Assembly: GCF_003751805.1 (NCBI RefSeq)
Contig: NZ_RKHQ01000001.1
Location: 2,418,001 to 2,482,000, forward strand
Source: Salana multivorans
Lineage (GTDB): Bacteria > Actinomycetota > Actinomycetes > Actinomycetales > Beutenbergiaceae
Length of the DNA stretch: 64,000 bases
Direction of reading: 5' to 3'
The position numbers were made by a program, and so were the translations under genes. Below the pieces are notes generated by a model. The model saw only the letters and a program-made list of their open reading frames with translations. It did not search any database and was not told where the DNA came from. Shown here in pieces: positions 61,507 through 64,000 of this stretch (position 1 is the stretch's first letter; the number at the start of each line of letters is the position of its first letter).

Positions 61507-64000
61507 CTACCGCCGGCCGTCCTGGACGCCGAGGCCGACCTGGACCGGGATCGTCCGGTCGGGCTCGACGAGCAGTCCCCGACCGGGACGCGGGGGACCG
61601 TGCGGTGGGCGTGCCCGACCCGGAGCGAAGCCGCCGAGGGCGAGGACGCGCGCGCCGTCCCGTGCGGCCGCCACCAGTCCGCGGAAGTCCCCGGCGAACG
61701 CCGACGGGGTCGTCGCGACGACACATCGCCCGCGCAGGCGCGGCCGCAGGGCCTCGACCTCCTCGGCGGCGAGCAGCTCCGCGTCGTCGACGAGCAGGAC
61801 CGCCTCCCCGCGGACCGCCAGCGGTGAGCCACCCCGTGACCGACCGGGCGACCCATCGCCCTCGGTCCCGACGTCCTCGATGTGGCCGGGGCTCGCGCGG
61901 CTCACCGCGACGCCCGTCGCCCCGAGCCCATCGGCGATCCGTGCCAGGGCGGTGCTGCGACCGGAGCCGGCTGGCCCGACCACGAGCAGCGCTCCGCGCG
62001 TCGGCACCTCCACCTCCACCAGCCCCGCGTGACCGACCCCGAGCGGCACCGGAGGAAGCCGCGCGGATGCCGTCGAGCCCCACCGGCGGACCGGCTGCGA
62101 CCGATCGCGCACCAGGCGGTCGAGGTCGTGCGGCGTGACCAGGTCGGGCAGCGGTCTCAGGCGCAGCAGCTCGGGTCTCGTCGCGCCGGACGGGTGCGGG
62201 CGGTCGACCGGCGGCGCCGGAACCACCTGGGCCGCGCGCTGACGACCATCCGTCAGCAGCACCCCGCGCCCGGGGAGGGGACGCGGCTCCACGAGGTCGC
62301 GGCCGATCCCGAGCGTCGCGGCCGTGCCGGCATCGCGCACGCCCAGCGCGAGGTGGTGGGCGACCGATGCGGTCCACCGGTGCGGACTGCCGGCGGCCAG
62401 CACCACGCGGCCGGAGCGACGGATCGTGAGCAGCGCCGTCACGAGGTCGATCCCGCTGCCCGGCCCCAGCACCTGGTCGACGGCCGCGACCACGTGCTCG
62501 GCGTCGTCGACCATGACGAGCGCCGCCGGATCGCCACCGGACGCGACGTGCGTGAGCAGCCGCGCGAGCACGTCGGGGTCGTCGCAGCCCGCGACGGTCC
62601 CGTCCACGCCGACGCCCCAGCCCTCGCGAGAGAGGACGTGGCAACCGGTGACGGCGTCGTCGGCGGTGCCGGGGATCGGGATCGCCCCATCCGTCGGCGT
62701 CCGCCCACCCACGGGGGTCCCGGCACCGGTGGGTGGGTCATCGAGCATCGAGCGCCTCTCGATGACCCGCGCCGTCGACCCGGACGGCTCGGAGCCGACG
62801 ACGCCCGTCCGCCCGCGAGTCCGCCCGGGTCGCAGCGCCTGGGTGGCGAGCGCGCGCAGCGCCGTGCTCCGTCCGCTGCGCGGCGGTCCGCTCACGAGCA
62901 CGTGTCCACCGGGCTCCCGCCAGAAGACGTGGTCGGGCACCTCGAGACGGTCGAGCAGGACAGCCCCGTCCACGGAGCCGGCGGCCGGCGCCTCCGGCAA
63001 CGGAGGCAGCCACGGGCGGTGCGTCCGCAGGAGGTCGGACCGCCGGCGTCGGCGCGCCCGCTCACCCGCCTCGACGACCGCGGCCGCGAGCTCCGCCGCG
63101 GCCGTCCCGGGAAGCCAGGCGAGCCGGACCTCCCGCCCACCGACGGACGCCTCACCCGGCGTCGTGAAGGAGGCGGGACGTGGGTCGCCCACCACGTCGA
63201 GCGCGTCGCCGGCCTCGAGCACCCGGAGGCAGACCCGGAGCGTGAGGTTCGCGCGGAGCTGCCCGCTGACCACGCCGCCGGCCCGTTGCGTCGCCAGGAC
63301 GAGGTGCACGCCGAGGGAGCGGCCGAGCGTCGCGACGGCGACGAGGTCGGCGAGGCGGTCCTCGTCGTCCTCCACCAGGGCGCGGAGCTCGTCGACGACG
63401 ACGATCAGCCTGCCCAGCGTGCCGCCCGTGGCCTCGAACGCCTCGCGATCCCGAACGCCGGCCTCGCCGAGCACTCGCTCGCGCCGGCGCAGCTCGTGCC
63501 GCAGCGCAGCGAGGGCGCGCCGGCTCCCCGCGGGGTCCAGGTCGGTCAGCAGACCGACGCAGTGCGGCAGGTGCGCGGCGTGGGCGAAGGTCGCCCCGCC
63601 CTTGTAGTCGACGAGGAGGAACGCGATGTCCCGCGGCGGGTGTCGTGTCGCCAGCGCCAGGACCCAGGCCTGGAGCAGCTCGGACTTGCCCGACCCCGTC
63701 GTGCCGACGACGAGTGCGTGCGGACCGTCGGTGGCCAGGTCGAGCACGCAGCCGGGTCCCGGGCCGAGCGGCACGGCGAGGTCGCGACGCCCCCTCGCCC
63801 AGGCCGAGGCGATCTCGGCGGCACTCGGCCGACCCAGCAGCCCGCGCAGGTCGCCGGCGTCCATCGGTGGTCCCAGCGCGTGGTGGAGCGCGGCCAGCCA
63901 CCGGGACGAGACCCCCGGTCGGCCGGTCGACGGCACGAGGCGCCCACCGGTCGGCGGGCACGCCCCGGGGCCGGGCCAGACGCCGACGTCGGCGGGGTCG
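61507..64000 (-). CDS. EccC/FtsK-SpoIIIE-like multi-ATPase (N-terminus outside window)
   Basis: A C-terminal fragment of at least 830 residues, frame open to the window edge. Three RecA-like modules appear: the first with full Walker A (GTTGSGKSELLQAW), LLVDYKGGATF, VVVDELRALVED and GRSLGVHLVLATQRAGG, as in FtsK/EccC; the second with SGPPRSGRSTALRALA and VMVDDAEHV; the third with GPAGSGRSTALARIAD and LLVDDAEL. Modules 2 and 3 have Arg in place of the P-loop Lys (GSGRST), so probably only the first hydrolyses ATP. The pattern resembles type VII secretion EccC, often with N-terminal FHA domains in actinobacteria, but no WXG100 gene is visible. Converges on the small membrane protein gene. Confidence 0.82.
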   Translation of the reverse strand, partial: DPADVGVWPGPGACPPTGGRLVPSTGRPGVSSRWLAALHHALGPPMDAGDLRGLLGRPSAAEIASAWARGRRDLAVPLGPGPGCVLDLATDGPHALVVGTTGSGKSELLQAWVLALATRHPPRDIAFLLVDYKGGATFAHAAHLPHCVGLLTDLDPAGSRRALAALRHELRRRERVLGEAGVRDREAFEATGGTLGRLIVVVDELRALVEDDEDRLADLVAVATLGRSLGVHLVLATQRAGGVVSGQLRANLTLRVCLRVLEAGDALDVVGDPRPASFTTPGEASVGGREVRLAWLPGTAAAELAAAVVEAGERARRRRRSDLLRTHRPWLPPLPEAPAAGSVDGAVLLDRLEVPDHVFWREPGGHVLVSGPPRSGRSTALRALATQALRPGRTRGRTGVVGSEPSGSTARVIERRSMLDDPPTGAGTPVGGRTPTDGAIPIPGTADDAVTGCHVLSREGWGVGVDGTVAGCDDPDVLARLLTHVASGGDPAALVMVDDAEHVVAAVDQVLGPGSGIDLVTALLTIRRSGRVVLAAGSPHRWTASVAHHLALGVRDAGTAATLGIGRDLVEPRPLPGRGVLLTDGRQRAAQVVPAPPVDRPHPSGATRPELLRLRPLPDLVTPHDLDRLVRDRSQPVRRWGSTASARLPPVPLGVGHAGLVEVEVPTRGALLVVGPAGSGRSTALARIADGLGATGVAVSRASPGHIEDVGTEGDGSPGRSRGGSPLAVRGEAVLLVDDAELLAAEEVEALRPRLRGRCVVATTPSAFAGDFRGLVAAARDGARVLALGGFAPGRARPPHGPPRPGRGLLVEPDRTIPVQVGLGVQDGRR

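Overview
The window is a chromosomal segment of a very GC-rich actinobacterium. Evidence for this: third codon positions are almost all G or C; GTG starts are frequent; two WhiB-family regulators (WhiB7-like and WhiB1-like) are present; and there are a mycoredoxin, an AdnAB-type helicase-nuclease pair, UvrD2 with HRDC, a PdtaS-like kinase and PPA1309/DUF3107 proteins. A large secreted pectin-degrading enzyme with a wall-sorting-like tail suggests a polysaccharide-degrading member of Micrococcales (for example Cellulomonadaceae or relatives). This placement is inference.

Layout. 1-6.8 kb: 3' part of an HtrA-type protease, tatB, then convergent mrp and a DUF1003 / PRC-barrel-MgtE_N-CBS pair, a general stress protein and a GT87 membrane glycosyltransferase. 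6.9-10.8 kb: aminopeptidase P, PHP phosphoesterase, MarC, YrdC/YciO-type protein. 10.8-17.4 kb: a repeat-containing gap with LacI-type operators, then a 1920-residue CE12 esterase - PL11 rhamnogalacturonan lyase fusion closed by a perfect 24-bp terminator stem. 17.4-20.5 kb: DEAD-box helicase, ferritin-like protein, DUF3107.

20.6-42.8 kb is a genome-stability and redox block whose order matches the mycobacterial Rv3202c-Rv3193c region: adnA, adnB, (inserted M23 peptidase with a MarR-like N-terminal fragment), phosphotransferase, nudC, P-loop NTPase, mrx1, uvrD2, a whiB7-like gene with a long uORF-bearing leader, ThiF-like protein, DUF2342 metalloprotease, YlbL-like PDZ/Lon protease, PPA1309 and UPF0182. 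It ends at an initiator tRNA-Met with its own promoter and terminator.

42.9-53.5 kb lies almost wholly on the minus strand: DUF4097 plus a ribbon-helix-helix protein behind a palindromic operator, an AI-2E-type permease, and a tightly overlapping run thyA-folA-DUF4129-small membrane protein-moxR-DUF58-membrane protein-fpg/nei, with an OsmC protein upstream. 53.6-64 kb: PutA, a P-loop NTPase, GDPD, PdtaS-like kinase, whiB1, a small membrane protein and the C-terminal part of an EccC/FtsK-like multi-ATPase.

Two features recur across the window. Many start codons lie 6-8 nt after a TANNNT box, which is the leaderless-transcript arrangement. Several intergenic gaps carry degenerate tandem repeats, including a 62-bp-period family at two loci 24 kb apart. 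The strongest regulatory find is the whiB7-like leader: an AT-rich promoter element, a 47-codon uORF with a strong ribosome binding site, and a hairpin just after its stop.
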